Made by a program: the position numbers and the translations under genes. Shown in pieces: positions 1 through 6,737 of a DNA stretch of 10,624 nt. This stretch comes from SIG710 sp045648605 (GTDB lineage Bacteria; Bacillota; Clostridia; Oscillospirales; CAG-272). Position 1 is the stretch's first letter. Each line of letters begins with the position of its first letter. Below the pieces are notes generated by a model that was given only the letters and a program-made list of their open reading frames with translations, was not told the DNA's origin and searched no databases. The stretch spans positions 1 through 10,624 of the forward strand of contig JAZROG010000042.1 of assembly GCA_045648605.1 (NCBI GenBank), read 5' to 3'.

Positions 1-208
1 TCGTCAACACCTCGTCGGTAGAGAGTAGCTCGTCAACCGTCACCGAAAAGAATTTCGCGATCGCTTTTAGTGACTCTATATTCGGATATCCTCTGCCTGA
101 CTCCCATTTTGAGATAGCAGTTCGGGACACGTAAAGCTTCTCGGCAAGCTCCTCTTGCGTAAGCCCCTTTTGTTTTCTTAATTCTTGAATTTTTTCATTA
201 AATTCCAT
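1..208 (-). CDS. XRE-family helix-turn-helix transcriptional regulator, 5' part (3' end outside window)
   Basis: The first 69 codons of a DNA-binding regulator are visible; the gene runs off the left edge. The start ATG at 206-208 has an AGGA Shine-Dalgarno 6 nt upstream. Residues 4 to about 62 form a textbook Cro/CI-type HTH: ELRKQKGLTQEELAEKL leads into the recognition segment VSRTAISKWESGRGYPN, followed by LKAIAKFFSVTVDELL. This form (TAISKWE, VDELLS) is common in clostridial regulators that often carry a C-terminal membrane or sensory domain, but that part is not in the window. It probably binds an operator as a dimer, perhaps its own promoter (see the dyad at 252-270). Target and signal cannot be told from this fragment. 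Confidence 0.93.
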   Translation of the reverse strand, partial: MEFNEKIQELRKQKGLTQEELAEKLYVSRTAISKWESGRGYPNIESLKAIAKFFSVTVDELLSTDEVLT

Positions 209-251
209 ATCAAATCCTATGCATATTACATTATATTCTCACAGACAAATT

Positions 252-270
252 CAATTTTATCTATCAATTG
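252..270. promoter_or_regulatory. Inverted repeat at the XRE transcription start, possible autoregulatory operator
   Basis: CAATT (252-256) and AATTG (266-270) flank 9 bases, immediately downstream of the -10 box at 272-277 and so over the expected start of transcription. The position suits a repressor site, and small XRE proteins often regulate themselves. The arms are short and AT-rich, so chance is a real alternative. Confidence 0.3.
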
Positions 271-271
271 T

Positions 272-300
272 ATTATACCACAAAATGCCCGAAATGTAAA
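272..300 (-). promoter_or_regulatory. Sigma-A type promoter of the XRE regulator gene
   Basis: On the minus strand the -35 is TTTACA (295-300), then a 17-bp spacer, then the -10 TATAAT (272-277). Transcription would start near 265, giving a leader of about 57 nt before the ATG at 208. The -35 directly abuts the hairpin at 300-338. Confidence 0.6.
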
Positions 301-338
301 TAGGACGGCTCTAATCTTTACAAGTTGAACCGTCCTAT
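300..338 (-). terminator. Hairpin between the proline operon and the XRE gene, candidate terminator
   Basis: A perfect 9-bp stem, ATAGGACGG (300-308) with CCGTCCTAT (330-338), encloses a 21-nt loop. On the minus strand it is followed only by TTTACATTTC, a poor U-tract, so it is a weak candidate intrinsic terminator for transcripts coming from proB-proA-proC. No better terminator is visible between proC and the XRE promoter. Confidence 0.35.
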
Positions 339-346
339 AAAGTATT

Positions 347-385
347 GCACCAAATCAGCACCAAATCAGTACCAAACCACACCAA
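347..385. repeat. 11-bp tandem direct repeat, three copies plus a partial fourth
   Basis: GCACCAAATCA occurs twice head to tail (347-357, 358-368), followed by a diverged copy GTACCAAACCA (369-379) and the partial CACCAA (380-385). The period is 11 bp, about one helical turn. It lies about 50-90 bp upstream of the XRE -35 box and just past the coding remnant at 427-609. It could be a protein-binding array, a slippage product or the edge of a lost element. Confidence 0.6.
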
Positions 386-426
386 GATTCGCCCCATACT
401 ATTCGACAAACCGGAATTTTATGACC

Positions 427-609
427 TCATTTCAAACCGCACATCTTATACAGCTTCTCGATACAGAGCGATTTGTATTCAATGTATTTATCTATATCAT
501 CCGGGAATAACTGTGCTGCCTTCTCCTTGACTGCACCATCGGCAAGTGCGCTGTTTATCAAAAATAATCGTTTATTCGCTTTCGCCCTTGCAGTTATTTT
601 TCTTATTTT
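427..609 (-). pseudogene. Start-less coding remnant behind proC (C-terminal fragment of an unknown protein)
   Basis: This minus-strand open frame runs from a TAA at 610-612 to a TGA at 427-429. It has no ATG; the best internal start is a TTG at 559-561, which would give 44 residues. The composition is protein-like: LFLINSALADGAVKEKAA is followed by QLFPDDIDKYIEYK and the end SLCIEKLYKMCGLK, an amphipathic helical pattern unlike translated noise. It fits the tail of a longer gene whose 5' part was lost; the ALADGAV...AAQLFP stretch vaguely recalls small phage structural proteins, which is only an impression. The frame overlaps the last codons of proC. It could instead be a genuine TTG-started small protein, but no Shine-Dalgarno is evident. 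Confidence 0.4.
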
Positions 610-1406
610 TTAAGCTCGAGAGTTCTCTCGTATGCCTTTTTAACAGCATTCATTGCAGATGCACGGAAAGCGCCGTCCTCAAGTGCATGAACTCCGGCAA
701 TGGTGGTTCCGCCGGGACTGCAAACTGCATCCTTAAGCGCACCGGGGTGTCTGCCCGATTCTTCAAGCAATTTTGCAGCACCTATGAGTGTTTGTGTGGC
801 ATAAAGCATAGCTTTATCTCTCGGAAGACCACATTCAACCGCTCCGTCTGCAAGTGCCTCGGCAAACATATATACAAAAGCCGGACCGCATCCCGAAAGT
901 GCACTTGCGGCATCTATCTTATCCTCGGGAATAGAATCAAGCTTGCCAGCCATAGAAAGAATATCAATAAAAGCATCAAGCTGCTCGGCGCATACATTTT
1001 TATTTGCGCAATAAAGAATCATTCCCTCACCAACGGAAACAGGCGTGTTAGGCATTATGCGTATTACTGCGCAATCACAATCCGCCATTCCTTCAACCGC
1101 TGATATTGAGATTCCCGCCGCCATAGAAATCAGAACGAATTTATCTTTTCTCGCCTTTAAAATGGGAGAAATTACCCCAAAAAGCTCCGAAAACATCTGA
1201 GGCTTAACACCGAGAAAAATATAATCACATTCTAAGGCAACAGAATTAACCTCTGATACGTTTGCTCCGTATTTATCAGCAAGCGCCTCTGCTTTCTCTT
1301 TAAAAGCGTCGCAAAGATATATATTTTTTCCGGGAATAACCCTTGCGGCAGCGCTTACAAGAGCACCGCCCATATTTCCGCAACCGATAAATCCAATTTT
1401 TTTCAT
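603..1406 (-). CDS. proC: Pyrroline-5-carboxylate reductase
   Basis: Catalyses the last step of proline synthesis, the NAD(P)H-dependent reduction of 1-pyrroline-5-carboxylate to L-proline, in the cytoplasm. The 267 residues are the normal family length. The N-terminal Rossmann motif is GCGNMGG (8-14). VKPQ (67-70) and RIMPN (116-120) line the cofactor and substrate site. The C-terminal dimerisation and catalytic domain carries SALSGCGPAF (168-177) and the signature SPGGTTIAG (230-238). The start is set by GGAG 5 nt before the ATG, directly after the proA stop codon 9 nt upstream. It is the third gene of proB-proA-proC and should be transcribed from the promoter at 3467-3495. No strong terminator follows it. 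Confidence 0.97.
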   Translation of the reverse strand: MKKIGFIGCGNMGGALVSAAARVIPGKNIYLCDAFKEKAEALADKYGANVSEVNSVALECDYIFLGVKPQMFSELFGVISPILKARKDKFVLISMAAGISISAVEGMADCDCAVIRIMPNTPVSVGEGMILYCANKNVCAEQLDAFIDILSMAGKLDSIPEDKIDAASALSGCGPAFVYMFAEALADGAVECGLPRDKAMLYATQTLIGAAKLLEESGRHPGALKDAVCSPGGTTIAGVHALEDGAFRASAMNAVKKAYERTLELKK

Positions 1407-1415
1407 AAAAACTCC

Positions 1416-2663
1416 TTATCTTATCTGTCCGTTTCCTTTGATAACGTATTTATAAGCGGTAAGCTCCGAGAGTCCCATAGGACCTCTTGCGTGGAGCTTT
1501 TGAGTCGAGATCCCTATCTCGCACCCAAGACCGAATTCGCCACCGTCTGTAAATCTTGTGGAAGCATTAACATAAACTGACGAGCTGTCAACCGCAGCTG
1601 AGAAATATGCGGCATTTTTCTCATTTTTAGTAATAATAGCCTCGCTATGGTGGGTTGAATGCTTGGAAATATGCGCTACCGCTTCCTTAACATCCGAAAC
1701 AACAGCAACCGCAAGAATATAATCAAGAAATTCTGTATCAAAGTCATTTTCGTTTGCGGGAGTTCCGTCTATGATCTCGGCAGCCTCCTTATCAAGCCTC
1801 AGCTCAACAGGATTTTCTTCTCTGTTGTCAACGAGTCTTTCCTTCAGTCGGGGCAAGAAATCCTTTGATATTTTGCGATTTACAAGGCAAACCTCCTCGG
1901 CATTGCAAACGGAGGGACGGCTTGTTTTAGCGTTTTCGATAATATTAAGTGCCATGTCGATATCAGCTTCATCATCAACATAAATATGACATATGCCTGT
2001 TCCTGTTTGAATACAAGGAACTTTTGCATTTTCAACGCAAGCCTTTATAAGACCCGCACCGCCTCTTGGGATCAGCAGATCAACATATTCTGTTGCTGTC
2101 ATCAGTTCGTTTGCACCGGCTCTTGTGGTATCATGAAGCATATTTACAAATGTTTCGGGAAGTCCAATGCTTGTAAGCCCTTTGCGCATTGCATTGACTA
2201 TTGCAAGCGAGCTTTTATAAGCTTCTTTTCCACCGCGAAGAACGCAAACATTACCGCTTTTCAGCGCCAATGCTGCCGCATCGGAGGTTACATTTGGGCG
2301 GCTTTCGTAAATGATAGCCACAACACCCATGGGAACTCTGACTTTGTTTATAATAAGACCGTTTGGCCTTTCAATTTTTTCGATAATCTCACCAACAGGA
2401 TCTGTAAGCGCACAAACCTGACGTATTCCGTCAGCCATGCCTCGTATTCTGTCATGGGTCAAACGAAGTCTGTCTATCATCACATCGCTGATTGAACCCT
2501 TGGCATTTTCGATATCGGACGCATTGGCATCGAGGATCAAAGCTTCATCCTTTTCAAGTGCATCCGCCATTGCCATGAGAGCCTTATTTTTTGTTTGTGT
2601 ATCGAGTATTGCAAGCTCGGGCGCAGATGCCTTTGCTGCCTTTAAAATTTCTTGTGTTGTCAT
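1416..2663 (-). CDS. proA: Gamma-glutamyl phosphate reductase (glutamate-5-semialdehyde dehydrogenase)
   Basis: Second enzyme of proline synthesis: reduces gamma-glutamyl phosphate with NADPH to glutamate-5-semialdehyde, which cyclises to pyrroline-5-carboxylate. The 415 residues match the family's usual length. Aldehyde dehydrogenase-superfamily landmarks are clear: IYESRPNVTSDAAAL (118-132), PCIQTGTGICH (216-226), the catalytic cysteine C253 in RPSVCNAEE, and the C-terminal signature GGEFGLGCEIGIST (374-387) followed by HARGPMGL. The Shine-Dalgarno AAGG lies inside the 3' end of proB and only 3 nt separate the two genes, so translation is probably coupled. This suits metabolic channelling, since ProB and ProA act as a complex on an unstable acyl phosphate. 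Confidence 0.97.
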   Translation of the reverse strand: MTTQEILKAAKASAPELAILDTQTKNKALMAMADALEKDEALILDANASDIENAKGSISDVMIDRLRLTHDRIRGMADGIRQVCALTDPVGEIIEKIERPNGLIINKVRVPMGVVAIIYESRPNVTSDAAALALKSGNVCVLRGGKEAYKSSLAIVNAMRKGLTSIGLPETFVNMLHDTTRAGANELMTATEYVDLLIPRGGAGLIKACVENAKVPCIQTGTGICHIYVDDEADIDMALNIIENAKTSRPSVCNAEEVCLVNRKISKDFLPRLKERLVDNREENPVELRLDKEAAEIIDGTPANENDFDTEFLDYILAVAVVSDVKEAVAHISKHSTHHSEAIITKNEKNAAYFSAAVDSSSVYVNASTRFTDGGEFGLGCEIGISTQKLHARGPMGLSELTAYKYVIKGNGQIR

Positions 2664-2666
2664 ATT

Positions 2667-3434
2667 TCAGCCTTTCGGAAAGAATCTTGTACCAATTTTT
2701 TTGCCGTCAAAAAGATCATAAAGAAGATTCGGGTTTTCACCATTGAGAATTACCATCTCACATCCCGCCTTCTCGCAAAGCTCAGCCGCATGAAGCTTTG
2801 TTTTCATTCCGCCTGTACCAAGGGATGAACCAACACCGCCTGCAAGTGCCATGATTTCGGGAGTCAGCTTGTCAACTACCTCAATCAGCTTTGCATCAGG
2901 ATTTTTGTGAGGATCGGCTGTATATAATCCGTCGATATCCGAGAGAAGAATAAGCATTTCAGCACCGATGCTGGTAGCGACGATTGCTGAAAGCGTGTCA
3001 TTATCTCCAACCTTGATCTCCTCGGTTGCAATGGTATCATTTTCATTGATAATGGGCAGAACATTAAGCTCCAAAAGTCTTGTCATGGTATTTCTGAAAT
3101 TTTCAAATCTGTCGTCATGACGAAAATCAGAGCCTGTGAGCAGAATCTGCGCAACGGTGTGATTATATTCCTGGAACAGCTTATCATATGTATACATAAG
3201 CTCGCACTGACCGACTGCCGCTGCTGCCTGCTTTGTGGGTATATCCTGCGGACGTTCCTTTAGCGATAGCTTTCCGACACCCATTCCGATAGCACCCGAT
3301 GAAACAAGTATAATTTCGTGTCCGCTGTTTTTAAGATCGCTTAAAACTCTGCAGAGTCCTTCAACGCGACGTATATTTAAATGCCCAGTATGATGGGCGA
3401 GGGTCGATGTTCCAACCTTTACTACGATTCTCAT
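2667..3434 (-). CDS. proB: Glutamate 5-kinase, short form without a PUA domain
   Basis: First and committed step of proline synthesis: phosphorylates L-glutamate with ATP to gamma-glutamyl phosphate. The 255 residues correspond to the amino acid kinase domain only; the E. coli enzyme (367 residues) carries an extra C-terminal PUA domain that is absent here. Visible motifs are KVGTST (6-11), VSSGAIGMG (44-52), INENDT (129-134), GDND (143-146), LLSDIDGLYTADP (163-175) and GTGGMKTK (206-213). The sequence then ends naturally at FFPKG, with proA 3 nt downstream. The start ATG (3432-3434) has AGGA 8 nt upstream and a strong promoter about 35-60 bp away. Feedback inhibition by proline, known for the family, is usually assigned to the kinase domain and so could persist; this is inference. 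Confidence 0.96.
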   Translation of the reverse strand: MRIVVKVGTSTLAHHTGHLNIRRVEGLCRVLSDLKNSGHEIILVSSGAIGMGVGKLSLKERPQDIPTKQAAAAVGQCELMYTYDKLFQEYNHTVAQILLTGSDFRHDDRFENFRNTMTRLLELNVLPIINENDTIATEEIKVGDNDTLSAIVATSIGAEMLILLSDIDGLYTADPHKNPDAKLIEVVDKLTPEIMALAGGVGSSLGTGGMKTKLHAAELCEKAGCEMVILNGENPNLLYDLFDGKKIGTRFFPKG

Positions 3435-3452
3435 TGTTATGATCCTTTACTT

Positions 3453-3478
3453 TAGTATGATAATACATTATACTACTA
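3453..3478. promoter_or_regulatory. 26-bp imperfect dyad over the proB -10 box and start site, candidate operator
   Basis: Read on the plus strand, the parts are TAGTA, TG, ATAAT, AC, ATTAT, AC, TACTA, symmetric about 3465/3466. Ten of the twelve positions in each arm pair (TAGTA/TACTA and ATAAT/ATTAT); only the two TG/AC positions break symmetry. The dyad covers the -10 hexamer (3467-3472) and the expected transcription start near 3460, the classic place for a repressor. Part of the symmetry comes from the -10 sequence itself, so chance contributes. Confidence 0.4.
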
Positions 3479-3495
3479 ATATATCTATAAGTCAA
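3467..3495 (-). promoter_or_regulatory. Sigma-A type promoter of proB-proA-proC
   Basis: The -35 TTGACT (3490-3495), a 17-bp spacer and the -10 TATAAT (3467-3472) are nearly perfect consensus on the minus strand. AT-rich DNA lies upstream (3496-3530). The predicted start near 3460 leaves a leader of only about 25 nt before proB, too short for a T-box or other riboswitch. Confidence 0.85.
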
Positions 3496-3526
3496 GAATA
3501 AAAGATAAAAATCTTAAAATTAGATT

Positions 3527-3556
3527 ATAAAAGGTCGGTATTTACCGACCTTTTAT
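3527..3556 (-). terminator. Intrinsic terminator at the end of the transporter-flavoprotein-nucleotidyltransferase unit
   Basis: Perfect 14-nt arms (ATAAAAGGTCGGTA at 3527-3540 and its complement at 3543-3556) are separated by only TT. The stop codon of the nucleotidyltransferase gene (3542-3544) lies within it. On the minus strand the stem ends in CCTTTTAT followed by more AT-rich sequence, giving a usable U-tract. It insulates the upstream operon from the proB promoter and, being symmetric, could work in both directions. Confidence 0.75.
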
Positions 3557-4588
3557 GTATTTATCAATAAATTCGTCAACATTCTTAAATGTTTTCGGCG
3601 AAATTTCCACTCTTTTATATTCGCCAAGATATGCTTCTAAAGCATTTTCAAAAGCAACAGTATTTTTATGAAGATCACAGGAATCAAAATGCTCCATCAC
3701 ATTTATATGATGGATATCTACATCCTCTGCTATGTCATCGATCATAAATTGAAAAGAAAGCATATTCATAAATGAAGAAAGCAAATCATCATTTTCTTCC
3801 GCTTCATGCATTTTGCCTCTCCAATTTGAAAACATCTCCTCATAAGTGCCGCCGATGTTATCTTTGCAAGGCTCACTTTTGCTTTTACAAAAGCCGTTTT
3901 CGATAATATCATCAACCTTTTTTACAAGCGAAGAAAGGTTATTTTGAATATCGTTTGCGTTAGCAGCTTCTATTACCGATAATGCTTGGCTCTTGACGTC
4001 AAAAGGCAAATTCAATAAGGAAAGCTCATCAAATTTTCTTTTTGTTCCAAATTTAAAATATTTACCGTGAAAAAGCATTAAAGCATCAAAGGTATATTCA
4101 AGCGCGATACCGAAATTCAAGCGTAATTTATCAATTTCATCGCAAAGATAGCAATCTGCAAGGGCAATCTTCGCTTTTTGCATACAGGTAAATGCTTTAT
4201 ATTTTCTCTCGTCAGATGAAAGAATTTTCTTTGTCTTGCTTCTGATATCTTCAAGCCTGTCAAGGATTTCTTTTTCTCTTACATAAACTATTTCGGAATC
4301 GAGAAGCTTTGAGAGATGCGCAGAATTGCACTGCGCATCCTCCAAAAGCATTTTCCAAGTTGTTGTGTAGATATCATATCCAATCATAGTATCATTCAAG
4401 ATGAATCCATCCGAAAGAGCTCTGCCCTTTTCATCCTTTATAAGGATAAGAAGATCAAGGTCGGATCTTTCGTGCAGATCCCCCGTAGCCACTGAGCCGT
4501 AAATTCCTATAAGCTCAAGCGAATTCGGGCATTCTTTTTCCGCTTTGGCTACTATTGCGTCTATGATTTTTTTATTTACATCTGTCAT
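3542..4588 (-). CDS. Nucleotidyltransferase-fold protein with helical C-terminal domain, function unknown
   Basis: A 348-residue cytoplasmic protein. The N-terminal domain (about 1-100) has the DNA polymerase beta-type nucleotidyltransferase signature: G31-S32 in IYGSVATGD, then S42-D43-L44-D45 with the two metal-binding aspartates, and a likely third aspartate D72 in MIGYDIYTT. All three acidic residues are intact, so transfer of an NMP to some substrate is plausible. Residues about 120-230 are strongly helical (MQKAKIALADCYL, LRLNFGIALEYTFDALML, KYFKFGTKRKFDEL) and recall the HEPN/KNTase C-terminal helical bundles. The last 100 residues are acidic and unrecognised. It starts 1 nt after the flavoprotein stop (TGA-A-ATG), so translation is probably coupled. 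The fold is fairly sure; the substrate (antibiotic, protein or small molecule) is unknown. Confidence 0.85.
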   Translation of the reverse strand: MTDVNKKIIDAIVAKAEKECPNSLELIGIYGSVATGDLHERSDLDLLILIKDEKGRALSDGFILNDTMIGYDIYTTTWKMLLEDAQCNSAHLSKLLDSEIVYVREKEILDRLEDIRSKTKKILSSDERKYKAFTCMQKAKIALADCYLCDEIDKLRLNFGIALEYTFDALMLFHGKYFKFGTKRKFDELSLLNLPFDVKSQALSVIEAANANDIQNNLSSLVKKVDDIIENGFCKSKSEPCKDNIGGTYEEMFSNWRGKMHEAEENDDLLSSFMNMLSFQFMIDDIAEDVDIHHINVMEHFDSCDLHKNTVAFENALEAYLGEYKRVEISPKTFKNVDEFIDKYIKGR

Positions 4589-4589
4589 T

Positions 4590-5978
4590 TCAGATAAGCT
4601 TTCTTCCCATAAGAACTCCCATTACAGAAGCCATCATAAGACCTCTTGTCCATCCGCTGGAGTCACCGAGACAGTGAAGTCCCTTAATATTGGTATTGAA
4701 ATCCTCATCCATCTTTACTCTGTTGCTGTAAAATTTAAGCTCGGGAGAATAAAGAAGAGTTTCGGTTGATGCAACACCCGGAACAACAGTATCCATTGCC
4801 TGAATGAAATTTATGATATTTGTCATTGCTCTGTAGGGCATTGCGGCTGTGATATCACCCGCAACAGCATCGGGCAGAGAGGGACGGAGATTAGACTGGG
4901 AAAGCTCCTTTGGCCAAGTTCTCTTGCCATCAAGGATATCACCAAAGCGCTGAACGAGAATGTGGCCTGCGCCAAGCATATTGGTAAGCTCTCCAACCTT
5001 TTGCGCATATTCTATAGGCTGATTAAAGGGGGTGCTGAAATTGTGGGAGCAAAGAATTGCAAAGTTGGTATTATTGGATTTCAGTTCTTTATATGAGTGG
5101 CCGTTTACAACTGCAAGATCATTGTCATAATTTTCCTGACTTACAAAGCCACCGGGATTTTGGCAGAAGGTTCTGACCTTATTCTTAAAGGGGTGAGGAT
5201 AACCAACAAGCTTTGCCTCATAAAGAACCTTATTTACCTTTTCCATGATCTCATTTCTGACCTCAACACGGACACCGATATCAACTGTTCCGGGTGCATG
5301 GGCAATATTATGCTCGGCACAAAGTTTTTCGAGCCAATCTGCTCCACGTCGTCCTGTTGCAACAACAACATGCTCTGCCATCATCTCAAAGGTCTCACCC
5401 TTTTGTGAGAGGATCACGCCGCGGCAAATATTATCTTCAAGAATAATATCAACACATTCACAGTCAAAAAGAATCTCAACACCGTTTTCGATAAGATATT
5501 TTTCAATGGAATAATAGATGTCCTGCGCTTTTTCAGTGCCGAGGTGTCTGATGGGACAGTCAACAAGCTTAAGACCTGCCTTAATGGCATTCTTTCTTAT
5601 CTCCTTGACCTCGTCTGTGTTTTCGAGACCCTCAACATGGGTATCAGCGCCAAATTCAAGATAGATTCCATCTGTATAATCGATGGTTTCTTGCGCAAGA
5701 TCCTCACCTATAAGATTTGGAAGATCACCGCCTACCTCATAACTAAGAGACAGCTTGCCATCGGAAAAAGCACCCGCGCCCGAAAAGCCTGTTGTAATAT
5801 GGCAATGAGGCTTACAATTAACACACTGCTTTGTTTTGTGCTTCGGGCATCTGCGTTTTTCGATAGCAACGCCCTTTTCGATAATAGTTATCTTCTTTTT
5901 GCTTCCCTTTTTGAGCATTTCAAGCGCAGTAAAAATGCCTGCAGGGCCAGCTCCGATTATAATTACATTATTATTCAT
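4590..5978 (-). CDS. COG2509-like FAD-dependent oxidoreductase with a four-cysteine cluster
   Basis: A roughly 462-residue soluble flavoprotein. The N terminus is a dinucleotide-binding fold for FAD, VIIIGAGPAGIFTALEML; a second FAD-contact region is VVVATGRRGADWL; and the C-terminal CLGDSSGWTRGLMMAS is the GD-containing strand that closes the FAD site. These and the GFSGAGAFSDGKLSL segment match the uncharacterised COG2509 family (predicted FAD-dependent dehydrogenases). C44, C52, C55 and C59 (x7, x2, x3 spacing) form a cluster just before that segment and could bind Fe-S or zinc. An ATG at 5985-5987 is also in frame, but TCCTC on the plus strand (AGGA on the message, 5988-5992) is 9 nt from 5978 and too close to 5987, so 5978 is chosen. 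It begins 15 nt after the ABC ATPase gene. Substrate unknown. Confidence 0.88.
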   Translation of the reverse strand: MNNNVIIIGAGPAGIFTALEMLKKGSKKKITIIEKGVAIEKRRCPKHKTKQCVNCKPHCHITTGFSGAGAFSDGKLSLSYEVGGDLPNLIGEDLAQETIDYTDGIYLEFGADTHVEGLENTDEVKEIRKNAIKAGLKLVDCPIRHLGTEKAQDIYYSIEKYLIENGVEILFDCECVDIILEDNICRGVILSQKGETFEMMAEHVVVATGRRGADWLEKLCAEHNIAHAPGTVDIGVRVEVRNEIMEKVNKVLYEAKLVGYPHPFKNKVRTFCQNPGGFVSQENYDNDLAVVNGHSYKELKSNNTNFAILCSHNFSTPFNQPIEYAQKVGELTNMLGAGHILVQRFGDILDGKRTWPKELSQSNLRPSLPDAVAGDITAAMPYRAMTNIINFIQAMDTVVPGVASTETLLYSPELKFYSNRVKMDEDFNTNIKGLHCLGDSSGWTRGLMMASVMGVLMGRKLI

Positions 5979-5993
5979 ATTTCTCATTCCTCA

Positions 5994-6737
5994 TTATAGA
6001 ACGCTCTTCAAAAACTGCTTTGTTCTGGGATTTTGGGGATTAGCGAATATTTCATTCGGTTCGCCCTGCTCTGCTATTCCTTTATCGCAAACAAAAAGTA
6101 TTCTGTCTGCAACCTCGCGTGCAAAGCCCATTTCGTGAGTAACAACTGCCATTGTCATGCCCTCTGCGGCAAGATTCTTCATAACATCAAGAACCTCTCC
6201 GACCATCTCGGGGTCAAGGGCAGAGGTAGGCTCATCGAAGAGCATGAATTCAGGCTTCATCATAAGTGCTCTCACGATGGCAATTCGCTGCTTTTGACCG
6301 CCCGAAAGCTGATTTGGATAAGCATTCGCTTTTTCTTCAAGCCCAACTCTCTTTAGCAGTCTGTGACCTTCCTCCTCAGCTTCCGCCTTTGACATTTTAA
6401 GAAGCTTCATAGGTGCGATAGTAATATTTTTCATTACCGTCATATGGGGAAACAGATTAAACTGCTGGAATACCATTCCGATCCTCTGACGAAGCTTGTT
6501 TATATCACATTTTTTATCTGTGATATCTGTTCCGTTGAAGAAAATCTCGCCGTCTGTCGGCTCTTCCAGAAGATTGAGACAGCGAAGAAGGGTTGATTTA
6601 CCGCCTCCCGAAGGACCGATTATGCAAACGACCTCACCCTTATAAATTGTAAGATCAACATTCTGAAGAACAGTAAGGCTGCCAAAGGCTTTTGTAAGAT
6701 TTTTAACTTCAATTATAGTTTTGCTTTTATCTATCAC
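5994..6737 (-). CDS. Polar amino acid ABC transporter ATP-binding protein
   Basis: The ATPase that drives the importer encoded just upstream; it should dimerise on the cytoplasmic face of the permease. From the GTG at 6735-6737 it has 247 residues, the usual length for the GlnQ/HisP/ArtP group. It shows Walker A GPSGGGKST (41-49), the Q-loop Q91 in VFQQFNLFPHMTV, the signature LSGGQKQR (144-151), Walker B FMLFDEP (164-170) with the catalytic glutamate E169, the D-loop SALDPE and the H-loop H201 in VVTHEMGFA. An upstream ATG (6785) would add 16 residues inside the permease gene. The GTG is preferred because AGAGG sits 10 nt before it and family members start here. It overlaps the permease 3' end by 11 nt, suggesting translational coupling. 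The amino acid carried cannot be fixed from this subunit. Confidence 0.95.
   Translation of the reverse strand: MIDKSKTIIEVKNLTKAFGSLTVLQNVDLTIYKGEVVCIIGPSGGGKSTLLRCLNLLEEPTDGEIFFNGTDITDKKCDINKLRQRIGMVFQQFNLFPHMTVMKNITIAPMKLLKMSKAEAEEEGHRLLKRVGLEEKANAYPNQLSGGQKQRIAIVRALMMKPEFMLFDEPTSALDPEMVGEVLDVMKNLAAEGMTMAVVTHEMGFAREVADRILFVCDKGIAEQGEPNEIFANPQNPRTKQFLKSVL

Noticed and set aside
325..530. Two overlapping plus-strand open frames of 61 codons upstream of the XRE gene
   Set aside because: They run through the tandem repeat and the remnant in antisense, lack ribosome-binding sites and have low-complexity starts.
546..1103. 185-codon plus-strand open frame opposite proC
   Set aside because: Antisense shadow of a conserved gene, rich in Cys, Ser and Lys, with no recognisable domain or ribosome-binding site.
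1986..2495. 169-codon plus-strand open frame opposite proA
   Set aside because: ProA motifs, including the catalytic cysteine, are intact on the other strand, and nothing recognisable appears in this frame.
3435..3541. Riboswitch or T-box in front of proB
   Set aside because: With the promoter at 3467-3495 the transcribed leader is only about 25 nt. The structure further upstream is the terminator of the previous operon.
5979..5987. ATG at 5987 as the start of the FAD protein
   Set aside because: The GAGGA site is directly against it, whereas the ATG at 5978 is 9 nt away. The three extra residues lie before the FAD-binding strand. The difference is small and not certain.
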